64,000 bases of DNA from Lentimicrobiaceae bacterium (GCA_022510485.1 JAFLTI010000001.1:60666-124665); one strand, 5' to 3'; shown: positions 18,987 to 27,636, counted from the stretch's first letter. Notes: generated from the sequence alone by a model not told the origin. Numbers and translations are program-made.

Positions 18987-20045
18987 ATGAAGCAGAAAAC
19001 CACTTTATTCCTCTTATCCTTTTTCCTTGTCCTCTCCTTGGCGGGGCAGGCGCAAGAAAAAAAACAATACCAGTTGGGTATGGTGGGGTTCTACAACCTT
19101 GAGAACCTGTTCGACACCATCGACGACCCGCTTACCAACGATCAGGAATTTCTTCCCAACGGCAGTTATGGCTGGACAAGTATGAAATACCACAACAAAC
19201 TGCACAATTTAGCAGTAGCCATATCCTCTATCAGTCAGGAAGTGGGCGGCGTTACCTTGAGAACTCCCGATGTACTCGGCGTAAGTGAAATAGAAAACCG
19301 CTTGGTGCTGGAAGACTTGGTGTCTCAACCCGAATTGCAGCCTTACAACTTTGGCATAGTGCATTACGACGGTCCCGACAGACGGGGCGTAGATGTGGGG
19401 TTACTCTATAAAAAAGACAAATTCACCGTGTTGGGAAGCCGCTCGGTACGGCTCTACGACTCGGTCAATCCCAATTTTTTAACCCGCGACCAATTGGTGG
19501 TTACCGGGCTTTATATGGGCGATACCCTGCATTTTATCGTGAATCACTGGCCCTCCCGCTTAGGCGGCGAAAAACGCAGTTCTCCCAAAAGGGAAATGGC
19601 TGCCCGTCTTACCCGCCGTATCGTAGACAGCATTTTGGCAGTAAGTCCGCAGGCTAAGATTATCGTTACCGGCGACTTGAACGATGACCCCATCAACAAA
19701 AGCGTAGTGGAAGTATTGCGTGCGCCAAAAGAAGACGATCCTTCTAAATTGAAACCGGGCGAAATGTTCAACGCTTCTTACGGTCTGTTCAAACGCGGGG
19801 TGGGTACCTTGTGTTATCGTGGCAACTGGAATCTGTTTGACCAGATGATCATTAGCCAAGGGCTTCTCGGAAAAGACCGCTCCACCCTTAAATTTTACGG
19901 GGCACGTATCTTTAACGACCCCATGCTCAAGCAGAAAGATGGCCGCTACATCGGTTATCCCTTGCGTACACACGCCGGAGGGGTATATCTGAACGGATAT
20001 AGCGACCACTTTCCTGTATATATGATTTTGATCAAAGAAAAATAA
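18987..20045 (+). CDS. Exported endonuclease/exonuclease/phosphatase-family protein
   Basis: This 352-residue protein carries a signal peptide (MKQKTTLFLLSFFLVLSLAG to QAQ) and then a complete EEP fold. Recognisable elements are the metal-binding FYNLENLFDT start, VSEIENR, GVDVGLLYKK, the catalytic-loop histidine in NHWPSR, the GDLNDDP metal/transition-state motif and the terminal SDHFPVY with the general-base histidine. EEP proteins hydrolyse phosphodiesters in DNA, RNA, phosphoinositides or sphingomyelin. The exported location suggests extracellular or periplasmic nucleic acid degradation, but the substrate cannot be read from the sequence. It lies between the C1 peptidase (37 bases upstream) and the CoA transferase (6 bases downstream), in an apparent operon. 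Confidence 0.88.
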   Translation: MKQKTTLFLLSFFLVLSLAGQAQEKKQYQLGMVGFYNLENLFDTIDDPLTNDQEFLPNGSYGWTSMKYHNKLHNLAVAISSISQEVGGVTLRTPDVLGVSEIENRLVLEDLVSQPELQPYNFGIVHYDGPDRRGVDVGLLYKKDKFTVLGSRSVRLYDSVNPNFLTRDQLVVTGLYMGDTLHFIVNHWPSRLGGEKRSSPKREMAARLTRRIVDSILAVSPQAKIIVTGDLNDDPINKSVVEVLRAPKEDDPSKLKPGEMFNASYGLFKRGVGTLCYRGNWNLFDQMIISQGLLGKDRSTLKFYGARIFNDPMLKQKDGRYIGYPLRTHAGGVYLNGYSDHFPVYMILIKEK

Positions 20046-20051
20046 TCAGAT

Positions 20052-21356
20052 ATGTTGACCTCTATGAAAATTGTTACCGCCGAAGAAGCGGTTAAAGTGA
20101 TCAAGACGAACGATCGGGTTCACATCCATGCTATCGGTTGCGCTCCGCAAAAGCTGATTCAAGCCATGTGCGAACGCGGCAGACGCAAAGAGTTCAAGAA
20201 CGTGCGGTTGCAGCACCTGCACACCGAGGGTCCCGCTCCTTACACGGCTCCCGAATTTGAAGGCGTATTCCTTTTGGAATCGTTTTTTGCCGGCGCCAAT
20301 GTGCGAAAGGACACACAGGCGGGTTACGCCGACTATATTCCCGGATTTCTGCAAGACACCCAACGCCTTATCCGCGAGGGTTACTGCCGCCCCAATGTGG
20401 CTCTTATTCAAACCACGCCGCCCGACAAACACGGCTTTGTATCTTTGGGCTGCTCGGTAGATGCCACCTTGGCTGCCATCGAAACCGCCGACACGGTGAT
20501 TGCCACCATCAATCCCCGTATGCCGCGTTCTTTCGGAGACGCCCTTATCCCGATGGATATGATCGACATCTTTACCGAAGACGACGCGCCGCTTATCGAG
20601 GGGCATTTTGCCGAACCATCGCCCGAAGAAGCCCAAATCGGTAAGTATGTGGCAGAACTGATTGAAGACGGCGCCACCTTGCAGATGGGTATAGGCTCCA
20701 TTCCCAATGCCGTGCTTTCACAGCTTAACAACCACAAAAACTTGGGAATCCATACCGAAATGTTTGCCGACGGGGTGCTGAACTTGGTGCGCAAAGGCAT
20801 CATCAACGGTAAGAACAAGGCTATCGACAGGGGCAAGATCGTTTCTACCTTCGTAATGGGCAGCAAAGAAGTTTACGACTTTTTAGACGACAACCCGGGC
20901 GTTGCCATGATGGATGTGGGCTATACCAACAATGAATTCATCATTGCCAAGAACCCCAAGGTAACGGCTATCAACTCGGCTTTGCAAATTGATTTGACCG
21001 GGCAGGTATGCGCCGACTCCTTAGGTACCAAATTCTATTCGGGCGTTGGCGGACAAGTGGATTTTGTACGCGGTGCTTCCTTGAGCCCCGGCGGTAAGGC
21101 CATTATCGCCATGCAGTCGGTTACCAATAAAGGCATCAGCAAAATCGCTCCCGTTCTGGCTAACGGTGCGGGCGTAGTTACCACCCGCGCTCACGTGCAA
21201 TGGATAGTTACCGAATACGGTGCGGTGAACCTTTACGGCAAGACTATGCAGGAACGCGCCAAGATGCTTATATCCATAGCGCATCCCGACCACCGCGAAG
21301 AGTTAGACCGTGCGGCTTTTGAACGCTTCGGACCTCACTTCCACTTTGTGGGATAG
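20052..21356 (+). CDS. Acetyl-CoA hydrolase / CoA transferase family protein
   Basis: The 434-residue protein belongs to the acetyl-CoA hydrolase/transferase family that includes 4-hydroxybutyrate and acetate:acyl-CoA CoA transferases. Seen are the N-terminal VHIHAIGCAP loop, the GIGSIPNAV glycine-rich segment (213-221), the likely catalytic glutamate E236 in IHTEMF, and the C-terminal GVGGQVDF and ITEYGAVNLYG-like segments that shape the CoA site. A second ATG at 20064 is an alternative start. In anaerobic Bacteroidales such enzymes move CoA between acetate, butyrate, propionate or succinate during fermentation; the precise acyl pair is not decidable here. It follows the EEP gene by 6 bases and is the last plus-strand gene before a strong shared terminator. 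Acetate kinase lies 15 kb away. Confidence 0.87.
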   Translation: MLTSMKIVTAEEAVKVIKTNDRVHIHAIGCAPQKLIQAMCERGRRKEFKNVRLQHLHTEGPAPYTAPEFEGVFLLESFFAGANVRKDTQAGYADYIPGFLQDTQRLIREGYCRPNVALIQTTPPDKHGFVSLGCSVDATLAAIETADTVIATINPRMPRSFGDALIPMDMIDIFTEDDAPLIEGHFAEPSPEEAQIGKYVAELIEDGATLQMGIGSIPNAVLSQLNNHKNLGIHTEMFADGVLNLVRKGIINGKNKAIDRGKIVSTFVMGSKEVYDFLDDNPGVAMMDVGYTNNEFIIAKNPKVTAINSALQIDLTGQVCADSLGTKFYSGVGGQVDFVRGASLSPGGKAIIAMQSVTNKGISKIAPVLANGAGVVTTRAHVQWIVTEYGAVNLYGKTMQERAKMLISIAHPDHREELDRAAFERFGPHFHFVG

Positions 21357-21370
21357 GCTTTGCCTGCGGT

Positions 21371-21414
21371 ATAAAAGGGAAGGGGGTGGCGAAAGCCACC
21401 CCCTTCCCTTTTAT
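21371..21414. terminator. Perfect 20-bp bidirectional terminator hairpin
   Basis: Arms 21371-21390 and 21395-21414 are exact reverse complements around a GAAA tetraloop, with the A/T ends of the stem giving a U-run on either strand. It lies between the convergent CoA transferase and membrane-protein genes and can end both transcripts. Confidence 0.93.
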
Positions 21415-21433
21415 CGGCTCTTGGAGCCTACCT

Positions 21434-22273
21434 CTATCTTACACTTTCCACAGCCTCACCGCTTTCCGGTTGCAGTTCCGAGCCGTTGGCACTGTGGGGA
21501 ATACAGAACACGCCCAACATCACGATACTTGCCGCCAACACGACCCAACGGGCTTGCTTGCGGAACACCAAGATACCCTCTGCCGTCAAAAAGGCGAGCA
21601 GGGCAATCAGGGTCTTGTTGTCGGTAAAGTCGCTTCCTATGGGAAATCCCGACCAATACACCCCAAACGCATAATGCTGCACGAGACATCCGAACACAAA
21701 ACCGCCCAGAAGCAGGCACAAAAGCGTAAGCAGGGTATAGCGTTTGTATGGAGGCTTGTTGAATATAGCCGCCAAACCTGCCATAACGGCAAAAAACATA
21801 GACAGAAACATCAGCAGGATATGCGGAATAAGGATTCCTGCCGGAACATCGCCTTTGTAACGGATAATAACCGGCTCGTCGGCAAAATAAGAAACGCCTT
21901 CCGCCTGCACGTAATACGCCCATTTGCCCGCCTGCGGACGGGAGGGTAAGGATGCGGTCCATTTACCGTCTTGCCAACGCATGGGCACTTGGGTATATTC
22001 CTCTCCCTCTACCAAAGGGTACTGACGGTAATACAGAAAAGCCCCCTGACTTGCTTTCTGCGTGCTGGCGCCTGAGGTATTGTCTATCACATTAGGAAAT
22101 TTCACCACAGTTTCTTTGCCGGTGGTGCCGCTCCGGGGCAGTTTGTAGGCATAGTTCTTGCCGTTTACCGTTACCTTGCCGCTTTTAGGATAAGTAGGGC
22201 CGCTCATACGCTGAAATACGGCAAAGAACATGGTAAGCACTACCGAGAGCAATATCATCCAAGATTTTTTCAT
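21434..22273 (-). CDS. Integral membrane protein of unknown function
   Basis: I do not recognise a named family with confidence. The 279 residues begin with a signal-anchor (KKSWMILLSVVLTMFFAVF), followed by a soluble, probably periplasmic beta-rich stretch (about 27-140) and then four hydrophobic segments (about 146-170, 180-200, 220-238, 242-260). A conserved-looking FPIGSDFTDNKTLIALLAFL stretch precedes the last helices. The C-terminus is short and acidic. It is the last gene of a minus-strand operon (kinase, LytTR regulator, M28 peptidase, this protein), 14 bases after the peptidase, and is followed by the strong hairpin at 21371-21414. A membrane partner of the peptidase or sensing pair is possible but unproven. 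Confidence 0.8.
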   Translation of the reverse strand: MKKSWMILLSVVLTMFFAVFQRMSGPTYPKSGKVTVNGKNYAYKLPRSGTTGKETVVKFPNVIDNTSGASTQKASQGAFLYYRQYPLVEGEEYTQVPMRWQDGKWTASLPSRPQAGKWAYYVQAEGVSYFADEPVIIRYKGDVPAGILIPHILLMFLSMFFAVMAGLAAIFNKPPYKRYTLLTLLCLLLGGFVFGCLVQHYAFGVYWSGFPIGSDFTDNKTLIALLAFLTAEGILVFRKQARWVVLAASIVMLGVFCIPHSANGSELQPESGEAVESVR

Positions 22274-22287
22274 AAGGCTTTTAAGTT

Positions 22288-23604
22288 TTATACGTGCGCC
22301 ACGTAAACCGTCTTTTTTCCGTCAGACTTACGGATGGCTTTAATCTTTACTTTCATTCCTTGCCTCAAGGTGGCAAGAAACTCCATATATTGTTCTATGC
22401 TGGTTATTTTTTGTCCGTTGAGGCTGCACATAATGTCGCCGCTGCGCAAGCCTGCCTTGTAGGCGGGTTTGCCCTCCACCACAATCATGGCGGTAAGCCC
22501 TTCTTTACTGGTGTTGTTGATGTCGGGCATCAAGCCGAGCGTTACCTTAAAATCGCCCATACCCTTGGTGGGGCGCTGGGGTTCGCCTGCCGAGGTAAAA
22601 TGCAGGGATTTAAGCGTACCTGCCTGTTTTATCAGATTACCCGCCAAGGCGGCGATACGCGCCATGCCCTCATAGTTGAGCGTGGCGGGGTCGTCGTCGG
22701 GGGTGTGGTATGTGGGCGTGGGCGGAGTGCAGAAAAAGAACACCGGTATCTGCCGGGCATAAAAGGCGGCATGGTCGGAGGGTCCGTGTCCGTCGGGAGA
22801 AACCGACAGCTCCAAATCGGTATGCCTGCGGGCTTCTTCCACCATCGCACCGGCTTCTTGGCTCGTGCCTGTACCGGTTATCCTAAAGGCATCGCCCTGT
22901 AAGCCGCCCAACATATCGAGATTGAACATTACGTCTATATCCTTTAGGTCTACAGGAAATTCATCCAAAAGTGCCGTAGAACCGAGCAAGCCGAGTTCCT
23001 CGCCGCTGAATGCCACAAACACCAAGGTTTTGGGCAAGGGATATTGCGAATAATACCGCATAAGCTCCAACATCACCGCCACTCCGCTGGCGTTGTCGTC
23101 CGCTCCGTTGTGTATTTCGTAAACGCCCTTGCGCATGGAGGTTTCCGCCTTGTCGCCCCAGCCTAAATGGTCAAAGTGCGCGCCCACCACTATCAAGCGT
23201 TCCGACAAAACCGAGTCGGTTCCTTTTACCACCCCTGCCACATTACGCGAATAAACCTGTTCGCCCCAGCGTGCCTTAAAAGTGTACGGAAGCCAATAAT
23301 CGGTCTGGGTAACGCCCACTTCTGCCGTTTTGTAACCGGAGGTAAACGGAACCAATCCGTTTTCCATAAATCTCGCTCCGATATACAATGCACTCAAACT
23401 GTCCTGCAACGAGCCGGTGAGCCGCCCCTCCATCTGGTCGCAGGCAAGCATCAGCACCTCGTGCCGCAACATCTGCACCCGGGCACAAAAAGAATCGGGC
23501 ACAAAGTCTTCTATCTTCGGGGCTATCGGTTCATCTTGAACATCCTGTGCCAAAGCAAGCACAGGCAAAGCCGCCAAAAGACAAAACCAAAGTTTTTTCA
23601 TCAT
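22288..23604 (-). CDS. Exported M28-family metallopeptidase with PDZ domain
   Basis: I placed the start at ATG 23604 (438 residues), since an AGGAGG Shine-Dalgarno lies about 8 bases upstream, which is rare here, and a signal peptide follows (MMKKLWFCLLAALPVLALAQ). The M28 di-zinc site is complete: H143 in GAHFDHLG, D169/D170 in NGADDNASG, E202-E203 in FSGEELG, D230 in FNLDMLGG and the late histidine in YHTPDDDP. Residues about 365-438 form a PDZ domain (KPAYKAGLRSGDIMCSLNG). Such enzymes are aminopeptidases of the periplasm or cell surface. The gene follows the LytTR regulator after 24 bases and precedes the membrane protein by 14, so it is probably controlled with the two-component pair. 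Confidence 0.9.
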   Translation of the reverse strand: MMKKLWFCLLAALPVLALAQDVQDEPIAPKIEDFVPDSFCARVQMLRHEVLMLACDQMEGRLTGSLQDSLSALYIGARFMENGLVPFTSGYKTAEVGVTQTDYWLPYTFKARWGEQVYSRNVAGVVKGTDSVLSERLIVVGAHFDHLGWGDKAETSMRKGVYEIHNGADDNASGVAVMLELMRYYSQYPLPKTLVFVAFSGEELGLLGSTALLDEFPVDLKDIDVMFNLDMLGGLQGDAFRITGTGTSQEAGAMVEEARRHTDLELSVSPDGHGPSDHAAFYARQIPVFFFCTPPTPTYHTPDDDPATLNYEGMARIAALAGNLIKQAGTLKSLHFTSAGEPQRPTKGMGDFKVTLGLMPDINNTSKEGLTAMIVVEGKPAYKAGLRSGDIMCSLNGQKITSIEQYMEFLATLRQGMKVKIKAIRKSDGKKTVYVAHV

Positions 23605-23628
23605 TCTTCTCCTCCTTACGGGCATCCC

Positions 23629-24426
23629 TCAGTAATTGAGCCAAAGTTTGAAGCTTTCCGCCTTTTCTTTGCTCACCAGCACCTGTTCCTTAAATTCGGG
23701 TATCAAAGACACCGACACCTTGCCCTGAAAATAATTCTCTATCTTGTTTACCGCACGGCTGCACAGCAGAATCTGCCGGGTGGCACGGAAAAACAAAGCC
23801 GGGTCAAGTTCTTCGCCCAAGCGGTCTAAGGAATAATCCACCACCATAGAACCCTGCTTAAAGGTCTGGGCATAGGTTATCTTGTTTTCGCTAAAGAAAT
23901 ACGCCACATCTTCCACTAACAGCACTTCCATCTGATTGCCCCGCTGCATAAGGAAACGCTTGCGGTAGTTCTTTTCGCCCGCCGCCATTTTTTCGGGAAA
24001 ACCTTTCCAGTCGCTCTTTTCGTTTACCTGACTGAAATAGGCTGCCGAAAGCCTTTCAAATTTTTCCACGCTCTGGCGCAGCCTATCTTTTTCGATAGGC
24101 TTGAGCAGGTAGTCGATACTGTCTACCGAAAAGGCACGCACCGCATATTCATCGTAAGCCGTAGTAAATACAATCATGCCTTTGGGGCGAACCTCATCCA
24201 AAAACTCAAAAGACACGCCGTCGCTCAACTCAATATCCAAAAACAGGATGTCGGGTTCCCGCTTGCAAGCCTTGAACCACGCCACCGCCTCTTCGTTGCT
24301 GCCGCCAATATGCTCCACTTCCCAATCGGGCCGCAAGGAATGTAACATACTTTTTAACAGGCGCGCGGCAGGTAACTCATCTTCCAAGATGGCTACCTTT
24401 ACTTTATTTTCTCTATTAGTCTCCAT
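23629..24426 (-). CDS. LytTR-family response regulator
   Basis: The 265-residue protein has a receiver domain (1-125): acidic pair in ILEDE, phosphoacceptor D64 in ILFLDIELSD, the FTTAYDEYAVRAF switch segment and DYLLKPIEK with the conserved lysine. After a linker, residues about 165-265 are a LytTR DNA-binding domain (RKRFLMQRGNQMEVL, VEDVAYFFSEN, FRATRQILLCSRAVNKIE). The start overlaps the end of the kinase gene by 11 bases, so translation is coupled and the two form a cognate pair. Known LytTR regulators control surface and extracellular functions. Its target here is unknown, though the M28 peptidase and the membrane protein downstream are in the same operon. Confidence 0.94.
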   Translation of the reverse strand: METNRENKVKVAILEDELPAARLLKSMLHSLRPDWEVEHIGGSNEEAVAWFKACKREPDILFLDIELSDGVSFEFLDEVRPKGMIVFTTAYDEYAVRAFSVDSIDYLLKPIEKDRLRQSVEKFERLSAAYFSQVNEKSDWKGFPEKMAAGEKNYRKRFLMQRGNQMEVLLVEDVAYFFSENKITYAQTFKQGSMVVDYSLDRLGEELDPALFFRATRQILLCSRAVNKIENYFQGKVSVSLIPEFKEQVLVSKEKAESFKLWLNY

Positions 24427-25537
24427 TCAACATCGGTAATTTTACACTAAAAGTCTTTTCGGTTTTCTCCACCGTTATCTCCCTCCCCGACAAGAGCCGG
24501 TAGCGTTTTGCCAAGTTTTCCAAACCGGTGCCCAACGACTGTACGTTCTTTTTGGGATTGATGTTGTTGGAAACCACCAGATACGACAAATCTTCGGTAA
24601 AAGAAACCCGGATATACAAAGGCTTTAAGCCGGATATAACGTTATGCTTCAAAGCATTTTCAACCAAAAGCTGCAAAGACAGGGAGGGCAGATAGTTTTC
24701 TTGCAGAAAATCGAGATTGCTTCTGTCGGGATATATACATTCGTAATGCAGGCTCTCTCCTACCCTTACCCGATTAAGGTTGATATAGGCTTTCAAAAAG
24801 TCTAATTCCTCAAATACCGTTACTGTGGGTTTGTTCTGCTTTTGCAGGATATAACGGTAAACTCCCGCCAAGTCGATGGTAAACTGTTTGGCTGCCGCCG
24901 GGTCGTAATCTATTTCCGACACCAAGGTGTTGAGGCTGTTGAACAGGAAATGGGGATTAAGCTGGGTCTGCAATGCCTGTATCTCGGACCTCACCTGCAC
25001 CTGCCGCAAGTCTTCGCTTTCCTTATAGAGCTTAATCGTATAACGCGCCGCATGATTGAGCGTTATCAAACACATCACCACCAACTCTGCCAGCGTTATG
25101 AACACCAGCGTAAACCAAATGGGTTCGGTAGGCACAAACGGAGATTGCCCATCGCCACCGCTCCCTGCCACCGCTCCCACATACAGAAGGTAGTTGTAGG
25201 CATAAAAACACAGACCTATCAGCACAAAAAAGCCCACCATACCGAAAGAGCCATAATAACGGAATGGATAACGGCGGTTGGCTTTGACATTGAGCCTCAG
25301 CAGCAACAGGCAAAGTATGTTGAACGCCAAAAGATTGACAACAAAAACAGGAAATGAGAACACATCGCCGTTTACGTTGCGTTTGAGAATATCGGTAAAG
25401 AAAATAACGCATATATAGGCAAACTCCGCCAATGCCGCGAACAAAACCACATTGAGAAAACTGTAAATCCCAAAGCGGTTGCTTTTTCGCCCAAGCCCCG
25501 CTCTGCGACCCGGTTTTATTTTTTTTCCGCCTGCCAT
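24416..25537 (-). CDS. LytS/YehU-type sensor histidine kinase
   Basis: I chose ATG at 25537 (373 residues); the alternative TTG at 25561 overlaps the promoter box. A basic N-terminus (KKIKPGRRAGLGRKSNR) is followed by about four transmembrane helices up to residue 165, with short loops and no obvious extracytoplasmic sensor domain. The His_kinase domain follows: the phospho-acceptor region LNPHFLFNSLNTL, then an ATPase half with LLVENALKHN and GTGLENLAKRY. This is the class of kinase that pairs with LytTR regulators, and the regulator overlaps its end by 11 bases. The signal sensed cannot be told; membrane state or a small lipophilic ligand would suit the architecture. Confidence 0.92.
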   Translation of the reverse strand: MAGGKKIKPGRRAGLGRKSNRFGIYSFLNVVLFAALAEFAYICVIFFTDILKRNVNGDVFSFPVFVVNLLAFNILCLLLLRLNVKANRRYPFRYYGSFGMVGFFVLIGLCFYAYNYLLYVGAVAGSGGDGQSPFVPTEPIWFTLVFITLAELVVMCLITLNHAARYTIKLYKESEDLRQVQVRSEIQALQTQLNPHFLFNSLNTLVSEIDYDPAAAKQFTIDLAGVYRYILQKQNKPTVTVFEELDFLKAYINLNRVRVGESLHYECIYPDRSNLDFLQENYLPSLSLQLLVENALKHNVISGLKPLYIRVSFTEDLSYLVVSNNINPKKNVQSLGTGLENLAKRYRLLSGREITVEKTEKTFSVKLPMLNGD

Positions 25538-25558
25538 ACGTATATCTTCATTTATCGG

Positions 25559-25566
25559 CAAATTTA
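25559..25566 (-). promoter_or_regulatory. -7 box for the kinase operon
   Basis: On the minus strand this reads TAAATTTG, matching TAnnTTTG, 21 bases before the kinase ATG at 25537. No clear -33 element at 19-21 bases. Confidence 0.45.
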
Positions 25567-25656
25567 CAAAATGCCCCGGCTTATCCCCTTATTTTTTTAC
25601 CGAAACTTCAGACACTATGGTTTGGATTTTGCATAAAGTATGTATTTTTCCGCTGT

Positions 25657-25675
25657 TGTGTCACAAAATGGCACA
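25657..25675. promoter_or_regulatory. Operator-like palindrome upstream of the WYL regulator
   Basis: TGTGTCA at 25657 and TGGCACA at 25669 form 7-base arms with one mismatch and a 5-base spacer, just upstream of the -7 box of the WYL gene and covering its -33 region. An autoregulatory operator is a plausible reading. Chance cannot be excluded. Confidence 0.35.
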
Positions 25676-25684
25676 CCTTCTGTT

Positions 25685-25692
25685 TAACTTTG
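25685..25692 (+). promoter_or_regulatory. -7 box for the WYL regulator
   Basis: TAACTTTG matches TAnnTTTG and lies 19 bases before the ATG at 25712, giving a short leader. Confidence 0.55.
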
Positions 25693-25711
25693 CGGTATCA
25701 AAACAAAACGG

Positions 25712-26614
25712 ATGAACCAACTGCAAAAATACACATGGCTGATTGAGACCATACGCCGTGCCGGAAAAATCTCGCACAAAGACCTTTCCGCGCGTTGGGA
25801 ACGCAATGCCGAATTGAGCGATTCCAAACCGCTTTGCCGAGCCACCTTTAACCGCTGGAAAGATGCCATCTCCGACCAATTCGGTATCACTATCCAATGC
25901 CAAAAAACAGGCGGGTATCTCTACTTTATCGCCAATCCCGAAGATATATCCCAAGACAGGCTTAAGAAATGGATGCTCGATTCCTTTGCGGTAGGCAATA
26001 CCATAGGAGAAAACCTCTCGCTCAAAGGGCGTATTTTAGTGGATGAAATTCCCTCCGGTCGCTATCATCTTACCACGATGCTCGAAGCGATGAAAGAGAA
26101 CCGGGTGGTAAACCTTACTTACAAATCTTTCATACTGCCGGAACCCTTTACTGTTCTGCTTGAACCTTATTGCGTAAAACTATTTGATAACCGTTGGTAC
26201 GTACTGGGGCGCAACGAAACGGGACAAATACGGATTTACGGGCTTGACCGGATACAAAACGCCGAGTTGACGGAAAAGCCTTTCAAGCTACCCAAAGACT
26301 TTGATGCCGCCGACTATTTCTCAACGGTATTCGGAATCGTTATCGGACATGATGGAGAACCGGAAAAGATTGTTATCCGTGCCCACAACAGCCACAAACA
26401 TTACCTTAACTCCCTGCCGCTTCACCATAGCCAGCAATTGATAGCGGATTGCGATAAGTACGCCGACTTTGAGTTATACTTAGCCCCTACCTACGATTTT
26501 ATAATGAGGCTTCTCCATTACGGCTCGATGATTGAGGTTATCAGCCCCGCCTCCTTACGCAAAACCATGAAAGGCAAGATCTCCGATATGTACCAATTTT
26601 ATAAAAACGATTGA
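25712..26614 (+). CDS. WYL-domain transcriptional regulator
   Basis: The 300-residue protein has an N-terminal helix-turn-helix region (about 1-65; LQKYTWLIETIRRAGKISHK, then CRATFNRWKDAI), a middle linker, and a WYL domain (about 125-210) with LLEPYCVKLFDNRWYVLGRN and IRIYGLDRI, followed by a C-terminal extension (about 220-300). WYL regulators sense ligands, often nucleic acid or nucleotide-like, and are frequent beside phage-defence genes, though also common as stand-alone regulators in Bacteroidota. It is convergent with the UDG-like gene, with only 9 bases between the stops. An imperfect palindrome covers its promoter. Confidence 0.9.
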   Translation: MNQLQKYTWLIETIRRAGKISHKDLSARWERNAELSDSKPLCRATFNRWKDAISDQFGITIQCQKTGGYLYFIANPEDISQDRLKKWMLDSFAVGNTIGENLSLKGRILVDEIPSGRYHLTTMLEAMKENRVVNLTYKSFILPEPFTVLLEPYCVKLFDNRWYVLGRNETGQIRIYGLDRIQNAELTEKPFKLPKDFDAADYFSTVFGIVIGHDGEPEKIVIRAHNSHKHYLNSLPLHHSQQLIADCDKYADFELYLAPTYDFIMRLLHYGSMIEVISPASLRKTMKGKISDMYQFYKND

Positions 26615-26623
26615 ACGCTGAAA

Positions 26624-27343
26624 CTACTGCAGCCAATACTCCTTCAATATCTTTTTCAGACGCGCTTTGCCCTTCTCTCCATTATTTCTATTCCACCAAA
26701 TAGATGATGGATGCGAGACCCTATCGATTTTAATAGCATCATACTTCGTCTTCAACCCATTATATTCTATATACCAATTAAAATCATCATATGCAGGCTT
26801 GCTAAAAAACACAATAAGCTGCGGTTGCAAGCGTTCTATAATCCCACATAAAGCAACTCCCGCCACTTCTTTATCAATTGATTCAGGCTTAATTTTTTTA
26901 GCCACGCCCGGACCCGGGTTCAATGCCGGTCGCAAGTAATAATTATAAAATGCTGTTTCGTCAAGTCTATCGCCTACCGATTCAACGCCATTATCGTTTA
27001 AAACTTCACGAGCGATGTCAAACACACGGTTAAATGTCTTGTACCCTATATCATTGCTCACTGCCACACGCATTTCTTCCGGGATTAGTTTGTCTGTATC
27101 TTCTTTATACCATCTTTCTGCCTCTTGGAATACGCTCACGGATTCAAGACTCTTATCAAAATAGTTGCTTTCACCAACAAGCAGCATTTTTTTATGCTTT
27201 CCATCCGTTCTTTCGTAGTTCATGCCAACACAAGGTATAAGTTCCGGAAAACGTTCGAATATACCTTCCCGGATTATATTTGTTCCAATTCCGTAAAAAA
27301 ATTTCCGTTGTTCAGCAATCGGATATTGATTATTAATTTCCAT
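26624..27343 (-). CDS. Unrecognised AT-rich gene; possible uracil-DNA-glycosylase-superfamily fold
   Basis: The 239-residue protein has no certain family assignment. Its motif spacing suggests the uracil-DNA-glycosylase superfamily: LLVGESNYF (54-62) as the first active-site strand and loop, FYNYYLRP (132-139), a central hydrophobic strand QPQLIVFF (173-180), and RVSHPSSIWW (208-217), which resembles the HPS leucine-loop motif. No signal peptide or membrane segment is seen. Base composition is clearly more AT-rich than the housekeeping genes around it, suggesting later acquisition. It lies in an accessory stretch with a WYL regulator, a 45-residue gene and an AbiE pair. A DNA-repair or defence role is inference only. 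Confidence 0.65.
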   Translation of the reverse strand: MEINNQYPIAEQRKFFYGIGTNIIREGIFERFPELIPCVGMNYERTDGKHKKMLLVGESNYFDKSLESVSVFQEAERWYKEDTDKLIPEEMRVAVSNDIGYKTFNRVFDIAREVLNDNGVESVGDRLDETAFYNYYLRPALNPGPGVAKKIKPESIDKEVAGVALCGIIERLQPQLIVFFSKPAYDDFNWYIEYNGLKTKYDAIKIDRVSHPSSIWWNRNNGEKGKARLKKILKEYWLQ

Positions 27344-27413
27344 AGTAATACGATTATTTAGATAATTAAAAGAACGTTTAATCCTACAGTATCAATTGAA
27401 ACCGGGCTCTTGA

Positions 27414-27442
27414 AAAGCCGGTGGACTGAGAGTCCACCGGCT
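27414..27442 (-). terminator. Terminator of the 45-residue gene
   Basis: A perfect 13-base stem (27414-27426 and 27430-27442) with a 3-base loop is followed on the minus strand by TTTTC. It starts 13 bases after the stop of the small gene at 27456. Confidence 0.85.
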
Positions 27443-27455
27443 TGCCTTTACGCAC

Positions 27456-27593
27456 TTATTTGTTAGGTACAAATACGTAAATATCGCCTGAAACCCGTTT
27501 CACGTCTCCCCCCATTGCTCGTGCCGCACTGCACATAGAAGAGTAATCCGGATAAGTTTGAGAGCTTCCGTTAGAGAAATTTAAAGTGTACAT
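27456..27593 (-). CDS. Small conserved-looking protein, 45 residues
   Basis: A short frame from ATG 27593 to TAA 27456 encodes MYTLNFSNGSSQTYPDYSSM, continuing CSAARAMGGDVKRVSG and ending YVFVPNK. It is soluble, with an alternating beta pattern at both ends and one short helix (SAARAMGG) between, as in a small beta-alpha-beta fold. I do not know a family for it. It is believable as a gene because it forms its own transcription unit: a TATTTTTG box at 27637-27644 on the minus strand, a perfect palindrome over the -33 region, and a strong terminator right after the stop. It sits between the UDG-like gene and the AbiE pair. Confidence 0.6.
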   Translation of the reverse strand: MYTLNFSNGSSQTYPDYSSMCSAARAMGGDVKRVSGDIYVFVPNK

Positions 27594-27636
27594 AATTGTA
27601 AATTTTAATTGGTTAATAAATAGGGTTAACTCGCCA

